This document shows, piece after piece, positions 42,692-51,267 of a stretch of DNA of 64,000 bases (its first letter is position 1; each line of letters starts with the position of its first letter). Origin of the DNA: Acidimicrobiales bacterium (GTDB taxonomy: Bacteria > Actinomycetota > Acidimicrobiia > Acidimicrobiales > Poriferisodalaceae). The stretch spans positions 62,001 through 126,000 of the forward strand of contig JASLTG010000001.1 in NCBI GenBank assembly GCA_030743005.1, written 5' to 3'. The position numbers were made by a program, and so were the translations under genes. The notes under the pieces are model-generated. The model had not been told where the DNA came from and did not search any database. It saw only the letters and a program-made list of their open reading frames with translations.

Positions 42692-43540
42692 TTGGCTGCT
42701 CGAGTAGTCGTTGTCGGGAGTCTCAATTACGACATCACCGTGTGGGTTCCGAGACGTCCTCAAGGTGACGAAACCCTTCATGGAAGTAGATGTGAAGAAA
42801 ACGCTGGAGGAAAGGGGGCCAACCAAGCGGTCGCGGCGTCTCGATTGGAAGCTGAAGTGACGATGATCGGATGTGTCGGTTCCGACAGCAGAGGCGACTA
42901 CCTCATCGCAGAATTAGATGCAGCTGGCGTAGACCGAAACCATGTTTATAGAGGAAGCACAGAAACTGGCACGGCACTCATCACCATCGACCCGGAAGAC
43001 GTGTCAATAGTTGTCATCGCGGGGGCTAACGCCGAACTTGATTCTGAGAGAGTAGAGCTAGCGGGACCTGAGATTTCGAACGCCGATGTGTTGCTTTTAC
43101 AAGGCGAAGTGGGTGTAGAAGCTGCAAGAACCGCTGCTTTGCTCGCAGCCACGTCATCTACCAAAGTCATCTTTAACCCAGCGCCGTTCAACGAAGTTGC
43201 TGCTGGTGTTCTCCCTCTCGCTGACGTAGTCATAGTGAACCGTCATGAAGGGGAACAGTTGGGAGATGCATCGTTGCCAGTACTGATCACCACTCTAGGA
43301 GCCGATGGGTGTGAGGTAAGAGTGGGTGCGGACGTAACGAAAATTGAAGCTCCTGACGTAGAAGTAGTTGATCCCACAGGTGCTGGCGATGCGTTTGTGG
43401 GCGCCTTTTCGGTAGCTTTCGTTGATACAGAAGACCCTGTAGCTGCTGCTTTAATTGCAGTCCGTGCTGGGGCTGTCGCAGTGACTTCTGTTGGCGCGCA
43501 ACCCAGCATGCCCACATGGAGCGGTATCGACAATGTCTGA
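42692..43540 (+). CDS. PfkB-family carbohydrate kinase (ribokinase-like)
   Basis: The 282-residue protein belongs to the ribokinase/PfkB sugar kinase family. It has the substrate-side signature GGKGANQA (39-46) followed by VAASRL, a glycine-rich MIGCVGSDSRGDYL, and the ATP-site signature DPTGAGDAF (227-235) with catalytic base D233. The pattern fits ribokinase best, but no ribose transporter or rbs gene is nearby and the substrate cannot be fixed from sequence; a deoxyribonucleoside or other pentose kinase is possible. TTG start 4 bases after dapB. It converges on the VTT membrane protein with a 6-base gap. Confidence 0.85.
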   Translation: MAARVVVVGSLNYDITVWVPRRPQGDETLHGSRCEENAGGKGANQAVAASRLEAEVTMIGCVGSDSRGDYLIAELDAAGVDRNHVYRGSTETGTALITIDPEDVSIVVIAGANAELDSERVELAGPEISNADVLLLQGEVGVEAARTAALLAATSSTKVIFNPAPFNEVAAGVLPLADVVIVNRHEGEQLGDASLPVLITTLGADGCEVRVGADVTKIEAPDVEVVDPTGAGDAFVGAFSVAFVDTEDPVAAALIAVRAGAVAVTSVGAQPSMPTWSGIDNV

Positions 43541-43546
43541 AGGGGT

Positions 43547-44197
43547 CTAAGACTCGGCCGCTTTGTTCATTTTCCGTCTACTTTGAAGCATCACGAGAAG
43601 AACCATTGCGAAGGTAAAGGGCAGCGAGAATCGACTTATAAATCTAACAATCGTTCCGACGGGCCCTTCGAAAACTGAACTCACCCAATAGATAAGCAAT
43701 AGTCGAGAGAAAGTCCCAGCCAAATTGACGATGACAAAAGGAACGCGTCGCATTCTCGCGATGCCTGCCAACAAACACATTGGGTAGCCAGGAACAAGGA
43801 AAAGCAGCATCCAGCCGACGCGAGGAAACCAACGCTCCAGTGCCGCAATTGTGCGTAGAAGAGTGCTTTGGGGTCCCAGTTCATTACTTAGGTAAGTCTT
43901 TGTTGCGGGACCGAACTCCCATCCGAGTTGGTGGAGAAATAAATCTGGGGCGAATAACCGGATAGAACCAACGATTAGGAACGCCATAGCACTGGACTGG
44001 TTGGCTGCCAGGAGCAACATCGGATCCGTCGCGTTCAAGGAGATCAACACCAAGGGTTGAGACGTGATCAAGGAACTCGTCAATATCTGTCCGATGTATG
44101 CCGCTAACGCGAGAGCGAGGGGAAACGCGGCCAGCTGCTTCGCTCGGCGCCGATCCGTGGCATCTAGTTGAGTTCTGGGAAGTTCGGGTTCAGTCAT
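43547..44197 (-). CDS. DedA/VTT-domain membrane protein
   Basis: The 216-residue protein has about five to six membrane segments. The middle (WFPRVGWMLLFLVPGYPMCLLAGIARM onwards, to YWVSSVF) looks like the re-entrant core of the VTT/DedA family, some members of which flip phospholipids or undecaprenyl phosphate. The canonical DedA arginine motif is not clear, so the assignment is moderate. It is a lone minus-strand gene between the kinase and the acyl-CoA ligase. ATG at 44197. Confidence 0.55.
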   Translation of the reverse strand: MTEPELPRTQLDATDRRRAKQLAAFPLALALAAYIGQILTSSLITSQPLVLISLNATDPMLLLAANQSSAMAFLIVGSIRLFAPDLFLHQLGWEFGPATKTYLSNELGPQSTLLRTIAALERWFPRVGWMLLFLVPGYPMCLLAGIARMRRVPFVIVNLAGTFSRLLLIYWVSSVFEGPVGTIVRFISRFSLPFTFAMVLLVMLQSRRKMNKAAES

Positions 44198-44257
44198 TTC
44201 TAAGTTTCACCCTACGCGGATGTGGCCGTAAGCGAAGTCATCTCCTAGATTTGACTT

Positions 44258-45871
44258 ATGCAGTCGACAATGATGGATACCCCTCTCACCCTTGATTTTT
44301 TCTTTCGACGAGCGGAAAGCCTGTTTCCTCATAAGGAACTGGTCACTGCTACAGCGACAGGGATTGAGCGAAGCAATTACGGCCAATGGGCGGATCGCAC
44401 CCGCCACCTTGGTGGAGCGCTTGCTGATCTTGGAGTGAGTGAATACGGGAGGGTAGGGACGTTTGCTTGGAACACAGCTCGGCATCTTGAACTTTATTTT
44501 GCGGTGCCTTGCACCAACCGGGTCCTACACACGTTGAACATCAGACTTTTCGCGGATCAGATTGTTTACATAGCCAACCATGCTGAAGATGAAGTCATTT
44601 TTGTTGATCGTTCGCTCATGGCTCTTCTATGGCCCTTGGTCGACCAACTGGAAACCGTTAGGCATCTAATAGTCATGGACGATGGTGAGGGTGAAGTTCC
44701 TGATGACCCGAGGGTGCTGAATTATGAGGAACTACTTTCTTCTGCTTCACCGGTGAATTTTGAAGTGAAGGATGAAACACAGGCAGCTTCGATGTGTTAC
44801 ACGAGCGGCACGACAGGTAATCCCAAAGGAGTGGTGTACAGCCACCGTTCTACTTATATGCACACCATTACGACCATGACGGCGGATGGGTTAGGGGTTT
44901 GTGAGTCTGATGTGATCCTGCCTGTTGTTCCGATGTTTCACGTGAACTCGTGGGGTTTGCAACACGCAGCGGTCGCAGCAGGCGCCACTCTTGTGAACCC
45001 AGGCCCCAGATTGCAGCCTGAACCAATAGCTGAATTGATGGAATCTGAAAAGGTGACCATCGCGGCTGGAGTGCCAACCATATGGATGGGAGTTTTAGAA
45101 GAGTTAGATGGTCGAGACGTTTCTAGTTTGAGAGCAATCCCTTGTGGCGGTTCAGCCGTACCGAAATCGTTGTCTGAGGGCTACAAAGAGAAGATCGGAT
45201 TACCAATACTTCAGGCTTGGGGTATGACCGAGACGAGTCCGTTGGCAGCTATCGCTCACGTGAAGTCGGGTGAAACAAATTTAGATGAAGAAACCAAAGC
45301 TGACCTGCGGGCTTCGATTGGGACCATCGTCCCAACTGTTGAATTTCGAATCTGCGAACCTGATTCGATTGAGGAACTGCCATGGGACGGAGAAGCAAGT
45401 GGGGAACTACAGGTTCGAGGTTCTTTCGTAACTGCTGAGTATTACAAAAGGCCTGACGCCGCAGATTCTTTTACGGAGGATGGCTGGTTGCGAACAGGAG
45501 ACGTGGCGACCTGTGATGAACGCGGCTACATACGTCTCGTCGATCGCACAAAAGACCTCATTAAATCTGGGGGAGAGTGGGTTAGTTCTGTAGAAGTCGA
45601 GAACGAGATTATGAGCCACCCCAAAGTTTCTGAGGCGGCAGTCATCGCCGTTACTTCGGAAAAATGGATGGAGCGACCCATGGCATGTGTGGTTCTCAAA
45701 GATGGAGAATCACTGACACATGAGGAGCTAGTTGAATACCTGACACCACGAATGGCGAAGTGGTGGCTGCCTAGCGCCACCCAGATCATTGACGAAGTGC
45801 CTAAAACCTCTACGGGGAAGTTCTCGAAACGAACACTTCGTGACGCCTTCGCCGATTTAGTCGTCGAATAA
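44258..45871 (+). CDS. Acyl-CoA ligase (AMP-forming), medium/long-chain fatty acid type
   Basis: This enzyme activates a carboxylic acid, probably a fatty acid, to its CoA thioester through an acyl-adenylate. The 537-residue protein has the adenylate-forming signature YTSGTTGNPKG (181-191), a substrate-loop region VPMFHVNSWGLQHAA, QAWGMTETSP, the hinge GWLRTGDVATCDERGYIRLVDRTKDLIKSGGEW-type block, and the C-terminal lysine in TSTGKFSKRTL. It is closest to medium-chain/AlkK-type ligases in pattern. ATG at 44258 (another at 44270). An SDR gene follows after 18 bases. Confidence 0.88.
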   Translation: MQSTMMDTPLTLDFFFRRAESLFPHKELVTATATGIERSNYGQWADRTRHLGGALADLGVSEYGRVGTFAWNTARHLELYFAVPCTNRVLHTLNIRLFADQIVYIANHAEDEVIFVDRSLMALLWPLVDQLETVRHLIVMDDGEGEVPDDPRVLNYEELLSSASPVNFEVKDETQAASMCYTSGTTGNPKGVVYSHRSTYMHTITTMTADGLGVCESDVILPVVPMFHVNSWGLQHAAVAAGATLVNPGPRLQPEPIAELMESEKVTIAAGVPTIWMGVLEELDGRDVSSLRAIPCGGSAVPKSLSEGYKEKIGLPILQAWGMTETSPLAAIAHVKSGETNLDEETKADLRASIGTIVPTVEFRICEPDSIEELPWDGEASGELQVRGSFVTAEYYKRPDAADSFTEDGWLRTGDVATCDERGYIRLVDRTKDLIKSGGEWVSSVEVENEIMSHPKVSEAAVIAVTSEKWMERPMACVVLKDGESLTHEELVEYLTPRMAKWWLPSATQIIDEVPKTSTGKFSKRTLRDAFADLVVE

Positions 45872-45889
45872 GCACCGAAATTTGATCCG

Positions 45890-46762
45890 GTGACAAAACA
45901 GGCTGCGGTGGTTACCGGGGCAAGCACAGGAATCGGATATGCAGCTGTGAAGCGACTTGCCGACAACGGTTGGCACGTCTGGGGAGGTACACGTTCTGGG
46001 GCGGACGCATCCAAGCTCGAACGACATGATGGTGTCTCATCGTTGCGGATTGAAGTGACTGATGAGTCATCACTCAAGATGGCTTTCGATGAAGTTGCTG
46101 CTAGGCGGGGATCTATGGGCCTGGACTTATTGATCGTCAATGCGGGAATTGTGGTTGGGGGACCATTGGAATATGTCTCTCAGGCTGATTGGAGACAACA
46201 ACTAGACGTCAATGTGGTTGGTGTCGCGTCGTCTATCCGATATGCGTTGCCTCTGCTACGAACTTCTCATCGGTCACGCATAATTGTCGTAGGGTCGATT
46301 AATTCGCGGGTCGGGTTGCCGCTACTCAGCCCTTATGCCGCGAGCAAACACGCGCTTGTGGGACTCATATCTTCGTTGCGACAGGAATTAGGTCCCGATG
46401 GGCCGCGAATCACATTGATAGAACCGGGTGCGGTTCAAACACCGCTGTGGGAGAAGGTCGAGCGGGCCTCTCACAACATTTATCAAGGGCTTCCTACTGA
46501 AGGGCGACACGAATATGGAAGTTTTCTCGAACGGGCGATAACTAACACGTCTGAAACTAAACGTCGAGGTATTCACCCAGACCGTGTCGCGACTGTGATT
46601 GAGAAATGCGCAGTTCGCCGTTGTCCGCCGCGCCGCCGGCTAGTCGGAAGAGATGCACGAATTGCCGCAATGTTGTCCGGCCTTTTGCCAGGAAGGTTTT
46701 TCGACGTACTTGTTCGGAGATCTCGGTCTGTTAGAATCTCATCACAAGTTACTGACGGGTAA
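45890..46762 (+). CDS. Short-chain dehydrogenase/reductase
   Basis: The 290-residue protein is a classical SDR: cofactor motif TGASTGIG (residues 9-16), NAG at 84-86, and the catalytic pair Y149/K153 in SPYAASKHAL. The arginine near residue 35 (WGGTRSG) suits NADP(H). The C-terminal ~50 residues are basic and may contact the membrane. It follows the acyl-CoA ligase with an 18-base gap, consistent with lipid or 3-hydroxyacyl chemistry, but the substrate is not known. Start is GTG. Confidence 0.85.
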   Translation: MTKQAAVVTGASTGIGYAAVKRLADNGWHVWGGTRSGADASKLERHDGVSSLRIEVTDESSLKMAFDEVAARRGSMGLDLLIVNAGIVVGGPLEYVSQADWRQQLDVNVVGVASSIRYALPLLRTSHRSRIIVVGSINSRVGLPLLSPYAASKHALVGLISSLRQELGPDGPRITLIEPGAVQTPLWEKVERASHNIYQGLPTEGRHEYGSFLERAITNTSETKRRGIHPDRVATVIEKCAVRRCPPRRRLVGRDARIAAMLSGLLPGRFFDVLVRRSRSVRISSQVTDG

Positions 46763-46794
46763 CCTGCGTGAATCGCTGAAGGTAGGAGCTTCTT

Positions 46795-47919
46795 ATGTCC
46801 ACGGTGGAAGAAATCATCGGTCGTACCGACCCGAACGACTTTGAGGCGGTCCTGGCAATGACCAATACCGACCCGAATGAAGTCATCCACGCCGTTCAGG
46901 ACAACGCTGAGTGCATCTACTCATGGGATTACGAGAAAGGTGCTCGTCCCCAGCTTGCCAAGCTGTACGAGAAAGCAAAGGCAGGACAGTGGAATGGGGA
47001 AACTGACTTACCTTGGGATACAGATGTCGACCAAGAGGCTCTAGCCGTTCAGGAATACGAGACCAATGGTGGAGCTGGTGAGGTCATGGACCTCACAGGA
47101 ACCGGAGTTGGGTCGTGGGGTCGTGACGAATGGGTCAAGTTCAACATGGAGTCACAGAACTGGGCGCTGAGCCAATTCATGCACGGGGAACAAGGTGCTC
47201 TAGTCTGCACCGCCAAAATTGTTGAGACAGTGCCATGGATGGATGCGAAATATTACGCATCGACCCAGGTGGTAGATGAAGCTCGACATGTTGAAGTCTT
47301 CGCAAAATACTTGGATACGAAGTTGTCCGATACCTATCCCATCAATGTTCATTTACGCATGCTCCTAGACGACATTATTGAGGACTCCCGCTGGGACATG
47401 ACTTATTTGGGAATGCAGATCATGGTTGAAGGCCTAGCGTTGGCAGCCTTCGGATTCATGTATCAGCAGAGCGAGGAGCCTCTTCTGAAGCAGTTGCTGC
47501 GTTATGTGATGAGCGACGAGGCTCGCCACGTGGCCTTCGGGGTTCTCTCCCTCAGAGAGGTCTATCAAGACATGACTCAGGCTGAGCTTCGTGATCGTCA
47601 AGAATTTGCGTTCGAGTCGGCGGTGCGAATGCGTGACAGATTCTTGCAACAGGAAGTCTGGGAACGTCTCGGAGCCGATGTCAAGAAAGTCATTCCCTTG
47701 GCGTATCAAGATCCTCTTAGGCAAGAGTTTCAGCAGATGTTATTCACCAAGATTGTTCCGAACTGCAAAAAACTTGGTCTGCTAGATGCTGGTGACGGGT
47801 GGCTTCGCGAGAAATTTGGGGAGATCGGTGTAATCCAATACGAAGATTGGGTTGACACGTCTGAAGAAGTTGACGCTTTCGCTATTACGCGAGAGCTAGA
47901 AAATGAACAGGCGAGCTGA
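46795..47919 (+). CDS. Ferritin-like diiron protein, probable oxygenase
   Basis: The 374-residue protein has a four-helix ferritin-like core with a complete diiron ligand set: E132 in HGEQGAL, E162 and H165 in DEARHVEVF, E212 in MVEGLAL, and E242/H245 in DEARHVAFG. The repeat of DEARHV in both halves is striking. Relatives include AurF-type N-oxygenases and R2-like oxidases; which substrate is used here is not visible. The acidic N-terminal ~110 residues and the region after 250 are outside the core. ATG with TAGGAG upstream. The next gene encodes a winged-helix protein 20 bases downstream. Confidence 0.8.
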   Translation: MSTVEEIIGRTDPNDFEAVLAMTNTDPNEVIHAVQDNAECIYSWDYEKGARPQLAKLYEKAKAGQWNGETDLPWDTDVDQEALAVQEYETNGGAGEVMDLTGTGVGSWGRDEWVKFNMESQNWALSQFMHGEQGALVCTAKIVETVPWMDAKYYASTQVVDEARHVEVFAKYLDTKLSDTYPINVHLRMLLDDIIEDSRWDMTYLGMQIMVEGLALAAFGFMYQQSEEPLLKQLLRYVMSDEARHVAFGVLSLREVYQDMTQAELRDRQEFAFESAVRMRDRFLQQEVWERLGADVKKVIPLAYQDPLRQEFQQMLFTKIVPNCKKLGLLDAGDGWLREKFGEIGVIQYEDWVDTSEEVDAFAITRELENEQAS

Positions 47920-47939
47920 GCCGAATCCTAAAGTTAGAT

Positions 47940-48581
47940 ATGTCGTACAGCTCAGACCCAGAACTATTAGTGCCGCTTGCTCTTCGGCTGAAGGGCTTCG
48001 GTGAAGTTGAGACGATCTCATCGGTACATGGACTTGCACATGATGTGACTGAGGCAGCTCTGGCCAAGATGGTCGAAGAAAACAAATGTGTGATGCGTCA
48101 AGTCGAAGGTGTAAGCAAATATGTGCTCACTCCAACAGGACGCGAAGAAGGTGAAGAATCTCTCGCACACGAACTTGAAGAAGTGGGAGTTCGAAACGCT
48201 GTCCAAAGTGGCTATCAACGATTCCTTGCTTTGAATCCAGCCATGCTGCAGCTATGCACTGACTGGCAGGTGATAGATGATGGTTCGGGAGAGCAAAAAC
48301 TCAACGATCACAGCGATGCAGCCTACGATCAACAAATTTTTGACAGATTGGTTGAGCTAGACAGAGAAGTCGGTGAAATTCTCGGGACATTAGAACAGGC
48401 CCTTACGAGGTTTGATAACTATTTGTCACGGTTCGCTGTGGCCATGCAGAAAGTGTTGTCTGGCGAGTTGGAATGGTTGACGAAGCCGATTATGCCGAGC
48501 TACCACACAGTGTGGTTTGAGCTTCATGAGGACTTACTCGCGACTCTGGGAATTGATAGAGCGAGTGAGTCGGGCCAATAA
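47940..48581 (+). CDS. Winged-helix protein, possible transcriptional regulator
   Basis: The 213-residue protein starts with a winged-helix-type N-terminus (residues ~10-75: LALRLKGFGEVETISSVHGLAHDVTE then a wing ending YVLTPTGRE), followed by an all-helical domain with motifs LNPAMLQLCTDWQV, NDHSDAAYD and a WFELHEDLLATLGIDRAS end. No effector-binding family is recognised; MarR-like annotations would rest on the wing only. It directly follows the diiron gene and precedes dapA by 18 bases, so it may control the upstream gene. Confidence 0.6.
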   Translation: MSYSSDPELLVPLALRLKGFGEVETISSVHGLAHDVTEAALAKMVEENKCVMRQVEGVSKYVLTPTGREEGEESLAHELEEVGVRNAVQSGYQRFLALNPAMLQLCTDWQVIDDGSGEQKLNDHSDAAYDQQIFDRLVELDREVGEILGTLEQALTRFDNYLSRFAVAMQKVLSGELEWLTKPIMPSYHTVWFELHEDLLATLGIDRASESGQ

Positions 48582-48599
48582 CGGACTACCCTCGGCCTT

Positions 48600-49484
48600 A
48601 TGACTGCACGATTTGGCCGTGTCATTCCGGCGATGGTGACCCCGTTCTCCGACGACGGCGCTCTGAATATTGATGCATCGGTCACCCTTGCCAAGTGGCT
48701 CGTGGAACAAGGAAGTGAAGGGTTAGTGATCACTGGCACGACCGGTGAGGGCCCCACTGTAACGGATGAAGAAGACTGGGAGCTTTGGCGTGTCATAGCT
48801 GAAACAGTGTCGGTGCCTGTGATTGCAGGAACGACAACCAATGACACGGAGCACTCAATTCAACAGACCCGCAAAGCTGAAGAGCTGGGATGTGATGGCA
48901 TCCTTGCGGTCACTCCCTATTACAACCGCCCCTCGCAAGAAGGGCTCTTCGCACACTTTGAGGCCGTTGCGTCAGCGACCAAGCTCCCAGTTGTTCTTTA
49001 CGATATTCCCGTCAGAACCGGAAGGAAGATAGACACCTCAACCCTCTTGCGTATGGCGCACGAGATTCCAAACGTCGTTGCTGTAAAGGATGCGGCGGGA
49101 AATCCCGGAGAGACAGCGAAAGTTATTCGTGACGCACCACAAGATTTTGAGGTGTACAGCGGTGATGATGCATTGACTTTGCCACTTTTAGCAGTGGGCG
49201 CGGTCGGTGTCATCAGTGTTGCTGCTCATTGGTCGGCTCCTGAACAGGTAGCAATGATGGATGCATGGAACTCCGGGAATGTCGACGAAGCTCAACGAAT
49301 CAACAAGCGCCTCTTGGAAAGTTTTGACTATGAAACCGGAGACGAAGCGCCGAATCCGGTGCCAACGAAAGCCATGATGCGAACGCTCGGGTTCGATGTG
49401 GGTGAGCCGCGGCTGCCAATGGGACCAACACCGGAAGGCTTAGAAGACAAAGCCCGAGAGGTGTACTCGCGGTTGAAGGCTTAA
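48600..49484 (+). CDS. dapA: 4-hydroxy-tetrahydrodipicolinate synthase
   Basis: DapA condenses pyruvate with aspartate semialdehyde in the diaminopimelate and lysine pathway. The 294-residue protein has the barrel motif GTTGEGPTV (46-54), Y134 in VVLYDIPVRTG, and the Schiff-base lysine K163 in NVVAVKDAAGN. ATG at 48600. The dapA-rnj-ftsK order that follows is conserved in actinobacteria. Its stop is immediately followed by the RNase J start. Confidence 0.96.
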   Translation: MTARFGRVIPAMVTPFSDDGALNIDASVTLAKWLVEQGSEGLVITGTTGEGPTVTDEEDWELWRVIAETVSVPVIAGTTTNDTEHSIQQTRKAEELGCDGILAVTPYYNRPSQEGLFAHFEAVASATKLPVVLYDIPVRTGRKIDTSTLLRMAHEIPNVVAVKDAAGNPGETAKVIRDAPQDFEVYSGDDALTLPLLAVGAVGVISVAAHWSAPEQVAMMDAWNSGNVDEAQRINKRLLESFDYETGDEAPNPVPTKAMMRTLGFDVGEPRLPMGPTPEGLEDKAREVYSRLKA

Positions 49485-49485
49485 T

Positions 49486-51147
49486 TTGCCGGGAACCGAT
49501 GTAGGGATCACGTTTCTTGGTGGCCTTGGGGAAGTAGGTCGCAACTCTACGTGTGTTGAGGTCGATGGAAAGCTACTCCTGATTGACTTCGGAGTTATGT
49601 TTCCTGATGCCACTATGCCTGGCATCGATGTGGTTCTTCCAGATAACACGTGGTTGAAAGAACGCAGTGAAGACATTGTCGGGCTGATCGTGACTCATGG
49701 CCATGAGGACCACCTCGGGGGCGTAACACATTTACTAAGAGACGTTGCAATTCCTCTATATGGCTCTGAATTAACCATGGGACTAGCTCGACACAAAGTG
49801 AAGGAAGCGAACCTCGAAAATCGAACTTCGTTTCATGTAGTTGCTGATGGAGACCGGCTGAACGTAGGTCCGTTTGATGTTGAAGTACTGCCGATAACGC
49901 ATTCGATTCCTCAAAGTCTTTGCATCGTCTTACATACCGAGCAAGGAGTGATTGTTCATACAGGAGATTTCAAGCTTGATTCAGCCCCAGTTGATGGACG
50001 GTTAACTGCGTTGGAGCGTTTGGAAGAAATCCGACAAGGTCCCGGCATCCGATTGTTGATGGCCGATTCGACCAATGCGGATAAACCTGGATGGAGTCCC
50101 TCAGAGTCAACGATCGGCGAAACCTTCAAACGGTTGTTTCCTCAGTGGAAGGGACGAAGGCTGATAGTGAGTTGCTTTGCCAGTCACCTTCATCGAGTGC
50201 AGCAAATCTGTGATGCGGCGATACGGGAAGGAAGGACCATTTTCCCGCTTGGTCGATCGATGGTGAATAATGTCCGAATAGCACAAGAATTAGGTGTTTT
50301 GGACTTACCTGATCGTTCGGTTGATTCGATTGACAGACTCAACGACTACGACCCAGAGGGTGTCTGTGTCATTTGCACTGGGTCTCAAGGAGAACCCAAT
50401 GCTGCGCTCTCTCTATTGGCGAGAGGAAGCCATCCCGATTTCTCTCTGTCAAACGACGACGTGGTGCTGCTCTCCAGCCACCCGATTCCGGGAAACGAGC
50501 GTCCGGTTTATCGCATCATCAATCGGCTGACCCGAATCGGCTGCGAGGTAGTTCACGACGGATATGAACATGTTCACACCACCGGACATGCACAAAGAGA
50601 AGAGTTGCATCAGCTTTACGAACTCGTTCTGCCTGAGTGGTACGTGCCGATTGAAGGTGAACATAGGATGCTGCGTCGGAACGCCGATGTGGCAATCGAA
50701 GCTGGACATGCCCAAGACCGAAGCATCGTTGCAAGTGACGGAGATCAGCTCACCCTCGATGACCAAGGTCTTCGGATCAGTGGACAAATTCCGGCCCCAT
50801 ACCGTTATGTCGATGGCCTCTTAGATGATTTGTCATCTGAGCTATTAGAGGATCGACGGAAGTTGGGTGAGAGCGGTTTTGTTCATGTAACTGTCGTATT
50901 GAATTTAGAAGATGGCCTAGTGGCTCATCCAGAGATAACCACTCTGGGTTGGATTGATACGGAGCGAAGCGTTCAAGTTCTCGCCGAACTAGAAGTAGAA
51001 GTAGTTGCAGCTGTTGCTTCTGCGCTTGACCAACACAAGGACGTGGAGAGCATCGAGCGAGCCATCCGTCGGACCACTGGTCGGTTCGTAGGAAACCGAA
51101 CTCGTAGACGGCCACCGATTTCAGCGACCGTGATTCTGGCTGACTGA
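49486..51147 (+). CDS. rnj: Ribonuclease J
   Basis: RNase J is a metallo-beta-lactamase-fold ribonuclease with endonuclease and 5'-to-3' exonuclease activity, central in mRNA decay in actinobacteria and Firmicutes. The 553-residue protein has FLGGLGEVGRN at the start, the zinc motif HGHEDH (71-76), HTGDFKLD, then the beta-CASP domain with MADSTNADKPG, ICTGSQGEPN and GHAQREEL, and a C-terminal domain. TTG start one base after the dapA stop. In actinobacteria it sits with dapA as here. Confidence 0.95.
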   Translation: MPGTDVGITFLGGLGEVGRNSTCVEVDGKLLLIDFGVMFPDATMPGIDVVLPDNTWLKERSEDIVGLIVTHGHEDHLGGVTHLLRDVAIPLYGSELTMGLARHKVKEANLENRTSFHVVADGDRLNVGPFDVEVLPITHSIPQSLCIVLHTEQGVIVHTGDFKLDSAPVDGRLTALERLEEIRQGPGIRLLMADSTNADKPGWSPSESTIGETFKRLFPQWKGRRLIVSCFASHLHRVQQICDAAIREGRTIFPLGRSMVNNVRIAQELGVLDLPDRSVDSIDRLNDYDPEGVCVICTGSQGEPNAALSLLARGSHPDFSLSNDDVVLLSSHPIPGNERPVYRIINRLTRIGCEVVHDGYEHVHTTGHAQREELHQLYELVLPEWYVPIEGEHRMLRRNADVAIEAGHAQDRSIVASDGDQLTLDDQGLRISGQIPAPYRYVDGLLDDLSSELLEDRRKLGESGFVHVTVVLNLEDGLVAHPEITTLGWIDTERSVQVLAELEVEVVAAVASALDQHKDVESIERAIRRTTGRFVGNRTRRRPPISATVILAD

Positions 51148-51267
51148 ACCAGAATTTCTTCGGTGTTTCGGTACTCTCGCCAGTGTGGGATTTATGCGCT
51201 CAACCCACCAAAAAAATTCCACGCTTTGCCCAGCGCGTCGAGCGGTCAACCAGAAAAGTCCTAATTA

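Noticed and set aside
43287-43517. Minus-strand frames opposite the PfkB kinase
   Set aside because: Low-complexity glutamine/leucine readings antisense to a clear kinase.
51148-51267. 33-codon plus-strand frame between rnj and ftsK (GTG near 51162)
   Set aside because: No recognisable signal, membrane span or motif and no clear ribosome site; treated as intergenic.
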